A stretch of 64,000 nt of DNA from Malus domestica (GCF_042453785.1 NC_091671.1:40814501-40878500); one strand, 5' to 3'; counted from the stretch's first letter, positions 1 through 11,526 are shown. The notes: a model not told the origin generated them from the letters alone. Numbers and translations are program-made.

Positions 1-1260
1 GGACAAGAATTGTCCTTCTAGGTCAATAAGGCTGTATTGGAAATAACGTTATTTTCATGGATTTATAGACAATAAGTCAGAAATTCTTCTACCAGTTTGG
101 TACTATAGTTTGTGTCCGACCATGCTAACGCAGAGAGGCATGTTGTGATGGGAATAATTGGTAATTCTCTGTAAACATTTCTCGAGAAGAAAAAGGGGTT
201 GCATTGATTTATCTATCTTTGCTAAGATTCTGAACTTATTGAAAGAATTTGATAAACAGACGGCGGTTTGCCGTGTGAGTTACTGCAGCAAATGAAGATA
301 CGGCAATCCATTCCACACATCAGGAATGCCAGGAAGACACCAATGGCTGCAATCCTGAACCCCCGAAGGGTGATGATTTCCGTATACGGATGGATGACCA
401 TCTGTTCTATGTTATGTTCAACAAAGTGACACGAGTCTTCATCTGCTTAACGACCTGCTCTGCAATTTTGTTTCTCTCGTCCGCAAGGAGGGGTTCAGTA
501 GCTTCCGCACAGCTCCCGCCTGTATGACCTTCTATGGTCAATGAAGAATTACATATTAAACACTCTGCAAAGCAACTAGTTATATGAAATTTATATATGC
601 AGGCATTATAATCGTGGACAGGAGGAGGCAATGCAAGTTAAACTGAAATGTGTCGGTGATAAAAGTCATTTAACTATTGCATGTATCACTTGCACACAGA
701 CCAGACTGACCCGGCATTAGTCTTGTGATCGTTCCACCAATGTCCTACTCTTGCCATGCCTTTGTCAACCAAGAAAGGAGAGACGTATGAAATTCGACTG
801 TACACTTATAATCTTGTGACAAATTGAACAGCTACTTCAGAAACTTAATGAAATACAAATACGTACGTAAATAATGTTGTTTTCACTCAACGTAGCATTT
901 TCCAACTGCATGCAGCCTTGAAGCATTTCCAAATCATCTCACTTAAAATTGAAGAATCAAATAAGAAACCAAACGCAAGTTTTAAAGAATAATACATCGT
1001 TGATACTTGATAGTAGCTAGCTAGGCTTTTAAATGATGTGGAACAAATATACAAGTGATTAATCTAATTAATTTGAGCACCACGGAAATTTTTTACCAGA
1101 TCATAGGAATCAATCATATAAAACAACTTAGGCTTTTAAATTAAATTAATAGCCATCTATCTGTGATATACGATATGAACTAATTATTAAATACATAATT
1201 GTTAAGAAATTAAACAGAAAAAACACGAAATTAGCAATAATAAAATTCGGGTAATTTAAT
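1..1260. other. Unassigned intergenic DNA
   Basis: I recognise no gene here. A 74-codon minus-strand reading frame near 407-631 has no recognisable motif. Two stretches resemble other parts of the window: about 742-815 resembles about 9275-9345, and about 1060-1190 resembles about 43125-43245, next to the outer edge of the second palindrome. The stretch is probably old repeat debris. Confidence 0.4.
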
Positions 1261-1261
1261 A

Positions 1262-1656
1262 TTTTCAGGTGGTCTAAAATATCCATAATATCCCGATATT
1301 TCCATCGAAATTTCCGTGTTTTTGGACTATCGATATTTTAGATCTTGCTAAGTCACTCATGTATCTTACCATGCAATGTATGAAGTGTAAAATATTGTAC
1401 TAATTCATATATATAAATGATTATGGTGTGTTTAAACTTATTTCATTAATTACTACATATTTTCTACACTCACAATGTTTGCCAGCTCGCTATATAATCA
1501 ACTTAAATCAGTTATATCTATCATGCAATGCATTTTCTTCCAATTTTTTGTGATAAACTAAGAGATAATTGACTAAATAAACATTCTGCAAAGTTTCAAT
1601 AAAAATTTCCAAGTTTTTCTTACAATTTCCGTGGTTTTTATTCAATTTTTATCAAC
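1262..1656 (-). repeat. Dispersed ~510-bp repeat, inverted copy, interrupted
   Basis: This is a minus-strand copy of the repeat that forms tandem blocks at 44.6-46.2, 52.7-55.2 and 57.3-58.8 kb. Shared marks are GGTCTAAAATATC at the end, the ATTTCCATCGAAATTTC core and the stretch ending near ATTCAATTTTTATC. It breaks off at about 1656, where a (CAA)n tract begins, and its remaining end resumes at 7347-7395. A composite insertion of about 5.7 kb therefore landed inside it. About 20 bases of target expected from intact copies are missing at the junction. Confidence 0.75.
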
Positions 1657-2261
1657 AACAACAACAACAACAACAAAGCCTTTTCCCACTAAGTGGGGTC
1701 GGCTATATGAATCCTAGAACGCCATTGCGCTCGGTTTTGTGTCATGTCCTCCGTTAGATCCAAGTACTCTAAGTCTTTTCTTAGAGTCTCTTCCAAAGTT
1801 TTCCTAGGTCTTCCTCTACCCCTTCGGCCCTGGACCTCTGTCCCGTAGTCACATCTTCGAACCGGAGCGTCAGTCGGCCTTCTTTGCACATGTCCAAATC
1901 ACCGGAGCCGATTTTCTCTCATCTTTCCTACAATTTCGGCTACTCCTACTTTACCTCGGATATCCTCATTCCCAATCTTATCCTTTCTCGTGTGCCCACA
2001 CCTCCCACGAAGCATCATCATCTCCGCTACACCCATTTTGTGTACGTGTTGATGCTTCACCACCCAACATTTTGTGCCATACAACATCGATGGCCTTATT
2101 GTCGTCCTATAAAATTTTCCCTTGAGCTTCAGTGGCCTACGACGGTCACACAACACGCCGGATGCACTCTTTCCATCCAGCTCGTATTCTATGGTTGAGA
2201 TCTCCATCTAATTCTCCGTTCTCTTGCAAGATAGATCCTAGGTAGCGAAAACGGTCGCTTT
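1657..2261 (-). mobile_element. RTE-type LINE, 3' end fragment
   Basis: Minus-strand reading gives the C-terminal part of a non-LTR retrotransposon protein. Recognisable pieces are SDRFRYLGSILQ, LKLKGKFYRT, MLYGTKCW and GRGRPRKTLEE, followed by a short 3' tail of TTG repeats, seen on the plus strand as (CAA)n at 1657-1677. TTG-type microsatellite tails are typical of plant RTE-clade LINEs. The reading frame is broken, with a frame change near 1890. The reverse transcriptase core and endonuclease are absent, so this is a 5'-truncated dead copy. It joins the LARD-like block at about 2260. The same junction recurs at about 48875. Confidence 0.8.
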
Positions 2262-3654
2262 TTGTGATCTTCGCTAGATTGCTCCGGTCATTAGTGTGGA
2301 TAAGTATATAAATGAATAGAGATAGGAAAGCAAACACAAGATGTACGTGGTTCACCCAGATTGGCTACGTCCACGGAATAGAAGAGTTCTCATTAATTGT
2401 GAAGGGTTTACACAAGTACATAGGTTCAAGCTCTCCTTTAGTGAGTACAAGTGAAAGATTTAGTACAAATGACATTAGGAAATATTGTGGGAGAATGATC
2501 TCGTAATCACGAAACTTCTAAGTATCGGAGTGTGGTGTCGTCTTGACTTGCCTTATCTGTCTCATAGGTAGATGTGGCATCTTCTCTGGAAGTACTCTTC
2601 CTCCATCCAGGGGTGGTATCTTTAACTGGTGGAGATGCACAAGGTAATGTATCAATTTCACTTGAAGCTTACTTGTAGTTTCAGGCTTGGTCAAGCGCGA
2701 TACAAACCATGTAGTAGGAGTCCCCCAAGTCGCCGAGTTAGGGGGTCTGCTGAAAGAGGTGACAGACAAGGTAAGCAATCAGAGCTCCGACTGATTGTTC
2801 ACCTTCTCCCCATCTTGCAGCAGCATGAAGGATAAAGAGAAGAAAAATGAGAAGAGATGATATGAGATACTTTTGCTTTTGAAGAAGTAACTTTCCACAG
2901 GCTTATTCTTGAACTGAGCTGGAGGGTTTTCTGGTTTCCTCCAGAGTATTAAGGCCGACTGAAGAATTTGAGGGTCAAAACAAGTCCATCAAATCTAGAG
3001 TACGTTCCACCCTGCTGATATGGGATACTTTTGCTTTTGACAGAGTAATGGATGTATCGGCACGTGTGCTGTTACGCTTGTCTCCACATGCTTCCTTGTA
3101 TCCTTCGCACTTGCCCTATCTGTTCCTCAAGCAGATGCGGAATCTTCCCTGGAAACATAAGATGTTGAAGATGAGTACTCGAGAGCAATGCCAGGTAAGT
3201 AATCAGGTAAGGGGTTCCAGGCAGTCAGTTCCTGGCTGGAAGCTTGATTCCAAGTGCTGACTGATTGCTCTCTTTCTCCTTGTCTTGCAGGTAAAAACAA
3301 GGCCAAAAGAAAAGACAGGGAAAAAGCATGATATGGGATACTCTTGCTTTTAACCCTGATGATATGAGATATTCTTGCTCTAGTATAGCTTGTTTGCAGA
3401 GGTATTATCGGGGGGAAAGAAAGCTAAATATTTTGAAAGGCTTCGTTGGGAGTGCCCTCTTAGATATGATGAAGGGTTGAGCATTTTTGCAGGTCTGCCT
3501 GTCCGTTGGGGATGGAGGTCGACATATATAGGAGTCTCCCTAACAACAAGTAGTAATGCTATTCCTTTACCCTGCTTGGTCATAGCACGGTAGTGGGAGC
3601 TGCCAGTTTCACATGTTTTAACTCTGTCAGAGCACTTTGAAAAGGTGGTCTGTG

Positions 3655-5580
3655 GTATCTGGCTCTCGAGATTCGGAGAACGATGCCTCTTCGATTTTTG
3701 AGAAAGCAATCATGTTGGGGGTCTGACTCTCGAGATTCGGAGAGCAGTGTCTCTTCGATTTTTGAGGAAGTAATCATGTTGGGAGTCTGGCTCTCGAGAT
3801 TCGGAGGGCGGTGCCTCTTCGATTTTGGAGCAAGCAATCTTGTTGGGAGTGTTGTCTCGAATGTGAGTAAAGGTTGGGCATGTTTGCTAGTCTACCTTGC
3901 CACGAAGCACAAAGGTTGACACACAGGGACTTTCCAATTATCCAGCAATGGTACTGTTCCTTTACCCTCTCTTCGATTTTGAGAAAGTAGTCATGTTGGG
4001 AGTCTGGCTCTCGAGATTCGGAGGACGGTGCCTCTTCAATTTTGGAGCAAGCAATCTTGTTGGGAGTGTTTTCTCAAATGTGAGTAAAGGTTGGGCATGT
4101 TTGCTAGTCTACCTTGCCACGAAGCACAGAGGTTGACACACAGGGACTTTCCAATTATCCAGCAGTGGTACTGTTCCTTTACCCTTGTGGGTAATAATAT
4201 GGTAGCTAGACCTTCAAAATTTATGTGTCTAAACTTTTGTTAGTGCTGTTTCTTTGCTATTCTTTTACCTTTCTTGGTCAGAGCGATGTAGTGGGAGCTG
4301 CAAGCTTCACGTGCTCAACTTTGGCAGAGAACTTTGGCAAAGTTATCTGTGGTACCCATGAGCTATTGTTGCGTGTGGGAAGTGGGTGATTGAACAGTAA
4401 GATTCATGTGCTTTCTACTTCACCAGAAGTCTTCGACAGAATGCCCATAATTTCTGCAAAGCTGAGTGTGCGTGTGACAGGTGCTGACAAGGCTAGAAAA
4501 GTAGGTGCCTCTTCGATTTCTGAGATCAGCCCTCGTGGTCTCTGAGCAGCCCAGCTTTTGAGAAAGCGAGCGCCTCTTCGATTGATTCGGAGAACGATGC
4601 CTCATCGATTTTTGAGAAAGCAATCATGTGGGTCTGGCGTGCCTCTTCGATTTTGGAGCAAGCAATCTTGTTGGGAGTGTTTTCTCGAATGTGAGTAAAG
4701 GTTGGGCATGTTTGCTAGTCTACCTTGCCACGAAGCACAGAGGTTGACACACAGGGACTTTCCAATTATCCAGCAATGGTACTGTTCCTTTACCCTCTCT
4801 TCGATTTTTAAGAAAGTAGTCATGTTGGGAGTCTGGCTCTCGAGATTCGGAGGACGGTGCCTCTTCGATTTTTAGAGCAAGCAATCTTATTGGGAGTGTT
4901 TTCTCGAATGTGAGTAAAGGTTGGGCATGTTTGCTAGTCTACCTTGCCACGAAGCACAGAGGTTGACACACAGGGACTTTCCAATTATCCAGCAGTGGTA
5001 CTGTTCCTTTACCCTTGTGGGTAATAATATGGTAGCTAGACCTTCAAAATTTATGGGTCTAAACTTTGTTAGTGTTGTTTCTTTGCTATTCTTTTACCCT
5101 TCTTGGTCAAAGCGATGTAGTGGGAGCTGCAAGCTTCACGTGATCAACTTTGGCAGAGAACTTTGGCAAAGTTATCTGTGGTACCCATGAGCTATTGTTG
5201 CGTGTGGGAAGTGGGTGATTGAACAGTAAGATTCATGTGTTTTCTACTTCCCCAGAAGTCTTTGACAGAATGCCCATAATTTCCGCAAAGCTGAGTGTGC
5301 GTGTGACAGGTGCTGACAAGGCTGGAAAAGTAGGTGCCTCTTCGATTTCTGAGAGCGGCCCTCGTGGTCTCTGGGGAGCCCAGCTTTTGAGAAAGCGAGC
5401 GCATCTTCGATTTCTGAGATCGGCCTTCGTGGTCTTTGAGCAGCCCAACTTTTGAGAAAGCAAACGCCTCTTCGATTTCTGAGATCAACCCTCGTGATCT
5501 CTAAGCAGCCCAGCTTTTGAGAAAGCAAACGCCTCTTCGATTTCTGAGCAGGCGCCTCTTCGATTTCTGAAGCTCCGTCG
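3655..5580 (+). repeat. Internal tandem repeats of the LARD-like block
   Basis: Two kinds of unit alternate. One carries CTCTCGAGATTCGGAG followed by GCCTCTTCGATTTTTGAG. The other starts near GAGTAAAGGTTGGGCATG and runs through a stretch reading GACTTTCCAATTATCCAGCA. Towards the 3' end the first unit becomes a shorter repeat built on CTCTTCGATTTCTGAG. Many overlapping short ORFs on both strands here are by-products of the repeats and are not genes. Confidence 0.75.
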
Positions 5581-5703
5581 AGTGCAGATTTTTATAGGGG
5601 CTGGCATTAAGTTTCAAATCACACTTGAATCTCCACCAGTAGAAGCTTCATTCTTGCACTTCTAAGATCTTGATTTGTCCGACCTCTTCTCTCTTCAACA
5701 CCT

Positions 5704-6384
5704 TTGAAAATGTCTGGCCCCTCTGACCGTCGTTTTGACTTGAACCTTGTTGAAGAGGCAGCCCCGCCTTCTCCAGACAACATATGGCGCCCATCCTTCG
5801 TCTCCCCTACTGGTCCTCTTACCGTTGGGGATTCCGTGATGAAGAATGATATGACCGCTGCGGTGGTGGCCAGGAACCTTCTCACTCCCAAAGATAACAG
5901 ACTACTTTCCAAACGGTCTGATGAGTTAGCTGTTAAGGATTCGCTGGCTCTCAGTGTTCAGTGTGCAGGTTCTGTGTCTAATATGGCCCAACGCCTATTT
6001 GCTCGAACCCGCCAAGTTGAATCATTGGCGGCTGAAGTTATGAGTCTCAAACAGGAGATTAGAGGGCTCAAGCATGAGAATAAACAGTTGCACCGGCTCG
6101 CACATGACTATGCTACAAACATGAAGAGGAAGCTTGACCAGATGAAGGAAACTGATGGTCAGGTTTTACTTGATCATCAGAGATTTGTGGGTTTGTTCCA
6201 AAGGCATTTATTGCCTTCGTCTTCTGGGGCTGTACCGCGTAATGAAGCTCCAAATGATCAACCTCTGATGCCTCCTCCTTCTAGGGTTCTGTCCAGTACT
6301 GAGGCTCCAAATGATCCCCCTCCGGTGCCTTCTCTTTCTGGGGCTCTACCGACTGCTGAGACTTCTCCTAAGCAACCTTTGTGA
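5704..6384 (+). CDS. Repeat-borne 226-residue protein with coiled coil, copy 1
   Basis: This is an uninterrupted ORF of 226 codons starting MSGPSDRRFDLNL. The N-terminal third is hydrophilic with a Pro-rich patch. Residues of about 95-155 form a likely coiled coil, including LAAEVMSLKQEIRGLKHEN. The C-terminal third is rich in Pro, Ser and Ala, with two imitations of an EAPNDxP motif. I do not recognise a catalytic domain. A near-identical ORF at 51746-52426 differs at only about six residues, so the frame stayed open through duplication. The function is unknown. It may be an element-encoded structural protein or a captured host fragment. The start is the first ATG after a T/C-rich leader. 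Confidence 0.6.
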   Translation: MKMSGPSDRRFDLNLVEEAAPPSPDNIWRPSFVSPTGPLTVGDSVMKNDMTAAVVARNLLTPKDNRLLSKRSDELAVKDSLALSVQCAGSVSNMAQRLFARTRQVESLAAEVMSLKQEIRGLKHENKQLHRLAHDYATNMKRKLDQMKETDGQVLLDHQRFVGLFQRHLLPSSSGAVPRNEAPNDQPLMPPPSRVLSSTEAPNDPPPVPSLSGALPTAETSPKQPL

Positions 6385-6644
6385 AGGCTCCCTCTTTTGT
6401 GTTTATTTTGACTCATGTATATGTACATATTTGTAGCTTATCGGGGATATCAATAAATAAGCTTTCCTTCATTTCAACGTATTGTGTTAAATACACCAAA
6501 GCCTTCTTCGCTAAGTTCTTTGAATTTTCTTTTGTTGAAGCTTGTATATTGAAGCTTTCAGAGTGGAGCATGTAGGTTGGGGTAGTGTTCCCTTAATTTC
6601 CCGAGTGAGGAAAACTTCTCGGTTGGAGACTTGGAAAATCCGAG

Positions 6645-7346
6645 TCATTGAGTGGGATCGGCTATATGAATCTTAGAACGCCATTGTGCTCGATCCTGTG
6701 TCATGTCCTTCGTTAGATCCAAGTACTCTAAGTCTTTTCTTAGAGTCTCTTCTAAAGTTTTCCTAGGTCTTCCTCTACCCCTTCGGCCCTGAACCTCTGT
6801 CCTATAGTCGCATCTTCTAATCGGAGCGTCAGTAGGCCTTCTTTGCACATGTCCAAACCACCGTAACCGATTTTCTCTCATCTTTCCTTCAATTTCGGCT
6901 ACTCCTACTTTACCCCGGATATCCTCATTCCTAATCTTATCCTTTCTCGTGTGCCCACACATCCAACGAAGCATCCTCATCTCCGCTACACTCATTTTGT
7001 GTACATGTTGATGTTTCACCGCCCAACATTCTGTGCCATACAGCATCGCCGGCCTTATTGCCGTCCTATAAAATTTTCCCTTGAGCTTCAGTGGCATACG
7101 GCGGTCACACAACACGCCGGATGCACTCTTCCACTTCATCCATCCAGCTTGTATTCTATGGTTGAGATCTCCATCTAATTCTCCGTTCTTTTGCAAGATA
7201 GATCCTAGGTAACGAAAACGGTCGCTCTTTGGTATTTCTTGATCTCCGATCCTCACCCCTAACTCGTTTTGGCCTCCATTTGCACTGAACTTGCACTCCA
7301 TATATTCTGTCTTTGATCGGCTTAGGCGAAGACCTTTAGTTTCCAT
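6645..7346 (-). mobile_element. RTE-type LINE, longer 3' fragment with open frame
   Basis: A continuous 233-codon minus-strand frame begins METKGLRLSRSKTEY, the region just after the polymerase core of RTE reverse transcriptases. It continues through SDRFRYLGSILQ, LKLKGKFYRTAIRP and GRGRPRKTLEE to the C-terminus. It covers the same protein region as the fragment at 1657-2261 and extends further 5', so the two are separate copies flanking the LARD-like block. It lacks the (TTG)n tail and the last bases of the LINE 3' end. At 7347 the dispersed ~510-bp repeat resumes. Confidence 0.8.
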
Positions 7347-7395
7347 CGAAATTTTCGTGTTTTTGAACTACTGATATTTCTGATATCATTGATAT
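7347..7395 (-). repeat. Resumed end of the interrupted ~510-bp repeat
   Basis: The sequence TCCATCGAAATTTTCG followed by an ATATC/GATATT-rich stretch is the missing end of the copy broken at 1656. The two parts flank the LINE/LARD composite. Confidence 0.7.
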
Positions 7396-7399
7396 TTTA

Positions 7400-8138
7400 T
7401 ACCTCAGGATACCCATCCCGGCCCGGCCCCGCGCCTTTTATAATTAGGGTTTGTGTTCAAAAGCCGGGCAAAACTCCAAAGCGGACGCCTCCCTTAATCT
7501 CTTTCTCTCTCTGCGTGTATGAAAATTCAACGTTCAAAATTCAACCCCTTGTGTTTTGTCATACATACTCTCCTATTAAATTACAGCAGTATTTTTGTAT
7601 GTGTTTGTGTGCTCGAATAGAGTAGTAGGCTTGTAGCTAGGTTACGTACACATTCCCATAACCCTAATTTTGGGTTTTCTTTTTATTACAGTTCGTGTTT
7701 ATGCTTAATCATGTATTATACCTTAATTATGCAGTTTGTTGTGTCTTATTGCTCGCTTAAAGTTAGCTTTCGTTGATCAGTTTGGACTCCTTTGTTGGAT
7801 TATTCCATTGAATCGCGGCCTATGATTTTCTTGTCATGCACGTATTGGGATATATCTGGAATCCTACACCAGCAGTTTTCATTTGATGAGTAAATTGTTT
7901 TAAACTAATTAAAATTGTGCATTGTCGGCCCTTGCCATCGATTTTGAGATTTAAGGGTTACCATCTAATTCTGCCACATCTTGTGGTGGGATTGAATCGT
8001 TTGGAACAGATTTCTGTTTCCATTTAGTTTCTCGTTTTGTTTCAGTATGTAATCCTTTGTCTTATGATCTCGTAGGAACTAAACTTTAATTTGTAAACTT
8101 TTAGTTGAGACGGCTTGCGGACTTCTTGAACCAGAATT
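7400..8138 (+). other. Probable promoter and leader of the 8139 gene
   Basis: The stretch is GC-rich at 7405-7435 with a TTTTATAATT box, then T-rich. It is compatible with a promoter and a 5' leader that may contain an intron. I see no ORF with a recognisable product. Confidence 0.3.
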
Positions 8139-9014
8139 ATGGCTCGTTTTAGTTCTTCTAGTTCGAGGTCGAGTTCACATTACAGTGGTGAGTAATTATG
8201 CTGGGAATTCGATTGTTTAAATAATATGTCAATCTGTTGAGATGATTTCTTTAATCTAATATGAAACAATCTTTCTGTCTTTTTTTTTTTATATCATTTA
8301 TGCTTTTTAATTTGCAGGAGCCAGGTCCACGTATAGCGCTTCATCTGACAAAAGGAGTAAGTATAAATAGCGCCCCTCGTAATTTAGTTTTGTACGCTGC
8401 TTGTGCTGCTTCAACGCCTAGAATAATTATACCATTATTCTTCTCGTTATCTAATAGTAATTATTGTAAATAGCAATAACATCTATATTATATCTATGAG
8501 TTAGGTCCTAGTGCCTATGACGAGGTTGCAGTGAGATATCCAAACAGAGTTTCTACGGTTATTCATCATTCAATTTTTTGAGCAAGTTCAATTGCTCGTA
8601 ACAAAGCTGATGACTTAAGCAAGAAGACACTTTGGGCGGCTGTTGAGGTACTTTTAGTTGCTCGATTAAAAAAAAAAAAAAAAAACCTCTATGTGCTATC
8701 TTGTTATGCTTCTTGTGTTGGTCTTGTCAATCCTTGGAATGGAAAAACAAATGCTAGATCATCTAGCTCTACATAAATTTTGACAAGTGTTGAATATATA
8801 ATAGTAGCATAGTATGAATGGTTAACGTGGCCTGACATAATGAAGTGTGGATTGTGTTGTGAATGAAAATACCTCTCTCTCTTTTCAATGGCAGCTGAGC
8901 CTATTTTGCGAGCCTGATTGGGAGTTTAGGCTTTACAAACGTATCCTATCAGAAGATTGCGGTATTGAGGTGGATGTTAGTTCGTCCAAGAATGGTTCGT
9001 CCAAGAAGGATTAG
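8139..9014 (+). pseudogene. Four-exon gene of unknown function, one in-frame stop
   Basis: Exons of 8139-8187, 8318-8356, 8505-8647 and 8895-9014 have good GT..AG borders and join in one frame of 351 nt. The product starts MARFSSSSSRSSSHYSG, continues through AYDEVAVRYPNRVSTVIHH and KADDLSKKTLWAAVE, and ends ILSEDCGIEVDVSSSKNG plus a Lys-rich tail. The frame is broken once, by TGA at 8579-8581. Splice sites and both flanking parts are otherwise intact, so the gene was either inactivated recently or I have one exon border wrong. An AT-rich leader with a TATA-like stretch (near 7435) lies upstream. I do not recognise the family. The Ser-rich N-terminus and acidic/aromatic C-terminus carry no obvious catalytic motif. 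Confidence 0.5.
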
Positions 9015-9039
9015 AGGTGGGCTTAAGATTGAATAAAGA

Positions 9040-9620
9040 TGAAGAATAAATATGTATGGTTTTGGACCTTGGTGCTCACTAACTTTGTTTATCAAAGTAG
9101 TAAATCCACATGCAAGAGATTTACTAGAGGACCAATTTGCTTTGGTATTAAGCTAATATTGGGAGCTATCTATGAACTTTACTCATGATCTGATATCATA
9201 GTTATTCCTCATTGTCTTCTATAATTTTTTGAGACAAGTAAAATTACACAACAATGAGCATGGTAGCCGCTTCCGCCCTACTCTTCCCTGCCTTTATGAA
9301 CCAAGAAATGCGACACATGCTACTCGACTGTGCACTTGTAATCCTATTAAAATACACAACTTCGGGAACAAAACACACTATAACCTGAAAATTAAACAAC
9401 AGACAACAATTTTGAAGAACAAGAAAGGGCGGAAAGCCCAGCCCAACCACTAGCAATGTGAGACAACGGAAGCTGGAAAATTCCCCTCTGACGATTCGAA
9501 TGTTACAGAGGCTATTCACACAACGATGCATTATAGTCATGTACACACCTATTCATTTGAAACATAGAAATGTGGTTTACTGGCATAGAAATCAAATGAA
9601 AACACCGTAGACAACATCTA
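9040..9620. other. Unassigned intergenic DNA
   Basis: I recognise no gene. A stretch at about 9275-9345 resembles about 742-815. The part nearest 9620 may be the decayed 3' end of the phosphotriesterase-like pseudogene that reads into it from the right. Confidence 0.35.
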
Positions 9621-9824
9621 GTCTACATATGAATACGATGGCGGTTGTGGAGCTGCGATGAGTCCAACTTTCATGCGTCTTCATGGTTGCTGCTGTGGCC
9701 AACCGATGCTTTGTGCCTGAGAATTTTGCCACAACCGAAGCTGTCTCCCACCCGTCAGAGCTCTCCACTAATCTACCAGAAGGGCTGCCGGCAACTACAA
9801 GCTTGGTGGGAGATAGGAGTGCTC

Positions 9825-10536
9825 TGTTGTGCTAGGATAGCACCAAACCTATTGGAACCAACTCAAGCTAACCCACAAGAAATATATCAAATGGAATGCA
9901 AGAACAAAATATCAAAGACACCAAAATTTTAACGAGGTTCCTCAACAGTTAGTGTAACTGGAGTACGTTCGCAGAGCAGTAGGAGCTCACCCAATAATCC
10001 ACTATCAACCAAATGGGAGTTTACAAAGTGTTGACAAGCTCACAACTCAAAATCCCAATACAACCAATAGCTCACACACACCAAAGAAACAAATAGAAAA
10101 AGAAATATAATGATTAATTTATTCTCTATATAAAGCTCAAAGCTATTACAACAACAACTACCTTGATGGATGATTACTAACCAAAGAGAAAACACATTTT
10201 TCTTCTCTTCAAGAGAAAGCACATTTTTCTTCTCTTCAGCACTTCTACTTTTTTTCTTTGTTTTTCTGGTGCACACCTCTCGGATCTCTCACTCGGCTCT
10301 TGGCAAATAAATGGCAAAAGAAAAAAAAGGAATCAACCTTCCCTTTTTCCACGAACACAATCATGATGTATCATGCTCCCTACTTTGCCTTTTAATCAAA
10401 CCCCAAAGCCACTCACGTAGCATTCGAGAAACCAAAGAAAGGCCAAAGAAAAGAATCCCAAGCAAAAATCATCATTGTCTTCCCTTTTTGTTTATTTTAT
10501 TAGCTGAAAGTTGGCCACTTGGACACTAATTCAACA
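9825..10536 (-). repeat. 3' LTR of the gag-only copia element
   Basis: On the plus strand the LTR starts TGTTGTGCTAGG and ends AATTCAACA, giving TG..CA ends and 712 bp. It matches 11527-12401. In element orientation (minus) it follows a purine-rich tract read as AAGGTGGAGAT, which is the expected polypurine tract beside a 3' LTR. Confidence 0.85.
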
Positions 10537-11526
10537 ATCTCCACCTTGGCCAAGTTCCGAAAATGCCATGATAAGCCAACCAATACAATCAACACAAAAA
10601 TTACTCCCAAACACTATTAAGAGAACAACTCATGTTGAGCCAAATGCTACAAAACTCTCTTTTCCTTGGTCTTCAACCTAGAACAATCTTTCTTCCAATG
10701 ACCCTTATTATGACAAAAGGCACATTCATCAATTTCCAAGGTTTTTCTACCTTTAGAGTTTCCTCTAGGTCGAGAGTGTGATTTTTTTCTACTAGAAGAG
10801 GATCTCCTCTCCGATAATCTACCTCTAACAAATAAAGCTTCAGAGGTACTATCATGATTTTTATCTCTATGCCTTATTTCATAATTCATCAAGGCATTTG
10901 ACACATCTTCAAATTTCATAGTTTCTTTACCATATATAATAATGGTAACAAAATGCTCATAAGAGTCCGGCAAGGAATTCAACAATATTAAGGCCTTATC
11001 TTCATCCTTAATATCCTCATCTAAATTTAACAAGTCGGCAATCAACTTATTAAAAGTATCAAGATGTCTAATCATTTTTGTACCTTCTTTGTATTGGAAG
11101 CAGTAAAGCTTTTTCTTCAAGTGTAGCCGGTTCTCTGCACTCTTCGTTATATACTTGTCTTCCAATTTTTGCCACAACACACTTGCTAATGTCTCCCTCA
11201 TCACAAAATATTTCTGAGTTTTTGCAAGGCACAACCGAATTGAAGAGCAAGCCCACAAATTTAATTTCTCCCATTCCGGCTTCGACATAGCTTCCGGCTT
11301 CTCTCCCAAAGCGGCAAGTAGATCTTGTTGAGCCAACACATCTTTGACCTCACATTGCCACATCCTGAAGTTGTTTGTGCCATCAAACTTTTCCACTTTG
11401 AACTTTGCATTTTGCACTGTAATTCTTGCAAACCCAGAGCTGCTTCCAAAAGGATTCTCATCTTGCCCATCTGACATCTTTGGCAATTAGACAGTACCCA
11501 AGAGCACCCAGTGCTCTGATACCAAT
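10537..11526 (-). mobile_element. Internal region of a TR-GAG-like copia element
   Basis: Only about 990 bp lies between the two LTRs. In minus orientation it has a primer-binding site TGGTATCAGAGC (plus-strand complement at 11513-11524), which fits initiator methionine tRNA. A single gag ORF and a polypurine tract follow. There is no protease, integrase or reverse transcriptase. Elements with LTRs and gag alone fit the class described as TR-GAG, which depend on enzymes from other elements. The flanking bases TGCTC and CTGTC do not form a clear 5-bp target duplication. Confidence 0.8.
10647..11486 (-). CDS. Copia-type Gag with CCHC zinc knuckle
   Basis: This is an intact ORF of 279 codons. 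It begins MPKMSDGQDENPFGSSSG, and the section VEKFDGTNNFRMWQCEVKD is the start of the copia Gag (UBN2/DUF4219-type) domain. The middle carries LLNSLPDSYEHFV, a hallmark of the same domain. The C-terminal part is basic (Arg/Ser/Lys-rich) and ends with a zinc knuckle CAFCHNKGHWKKDC, which is C-x2-C-x4-H-x4-C. Gag packages element RNA in cytoplasmic particles. The frame carries no stop, unlike the host gene it interrupts, so the insertion is younger than much of the surrounding debris or has been maintained by mobilisation. The start at 11486 is the first Met after the primer-binding site. Confidence 0.85.
   Translation of the reverse strand: MPKMSDGQDENPFGSSSGFARITVQNAKFKVEKFDGTNNFRMWQCEVKDVLAQQDLLAALGEKPEAMSKPEWEKLNLWACSSIRLCLAKTQKYFVMRETLASVLWQKLEDKYITKSAENRLHLKKKLYCFQYKEGTKMIRHLDTFNKLIADLLNLDEDIKDEDKALILLNSLPDSYEHFVTIIIYGKETMKFEDVSNALMNYEIRHRDKNHDSTSEALFVRGRLSERRSSSSRKKSHSRPRGNSKGRKTLEIDECAFCHNKGHWKKDCSRLKTKEKRVL

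Larger units (their letters stand above)
2262..6640 (+). mobile_element. LARD-like non-autonomous repeat block, copy 1
   Basis: This block of about 4.4 kb is repeated at 48.88-52.65 kb with high identity. It has no reverse transcriptase, integrase or gag that I can recognise. It has a leader region, a middle section of internal repeats (3.66-5.58 kb) and one intact ORF near the 3' side. I call it LARD-like because it is long, repetitive and carries only a non-retroviral ORF. I could not identify LTRs or target-site duplications, so its true ends and class are unproven. Copy 1 has an extra internal duplication of about 830 bp (about 4160-4530 recurs at 4990-5340) compared with copy 2. Confidence 0.55.

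Noticed and set aside
3380..5530. Many 70-110-codon ORFs on both strands in the LARD-like block
   Set aside because: They are translations of short tandem repeats in all frames, with no independent sign of coding.
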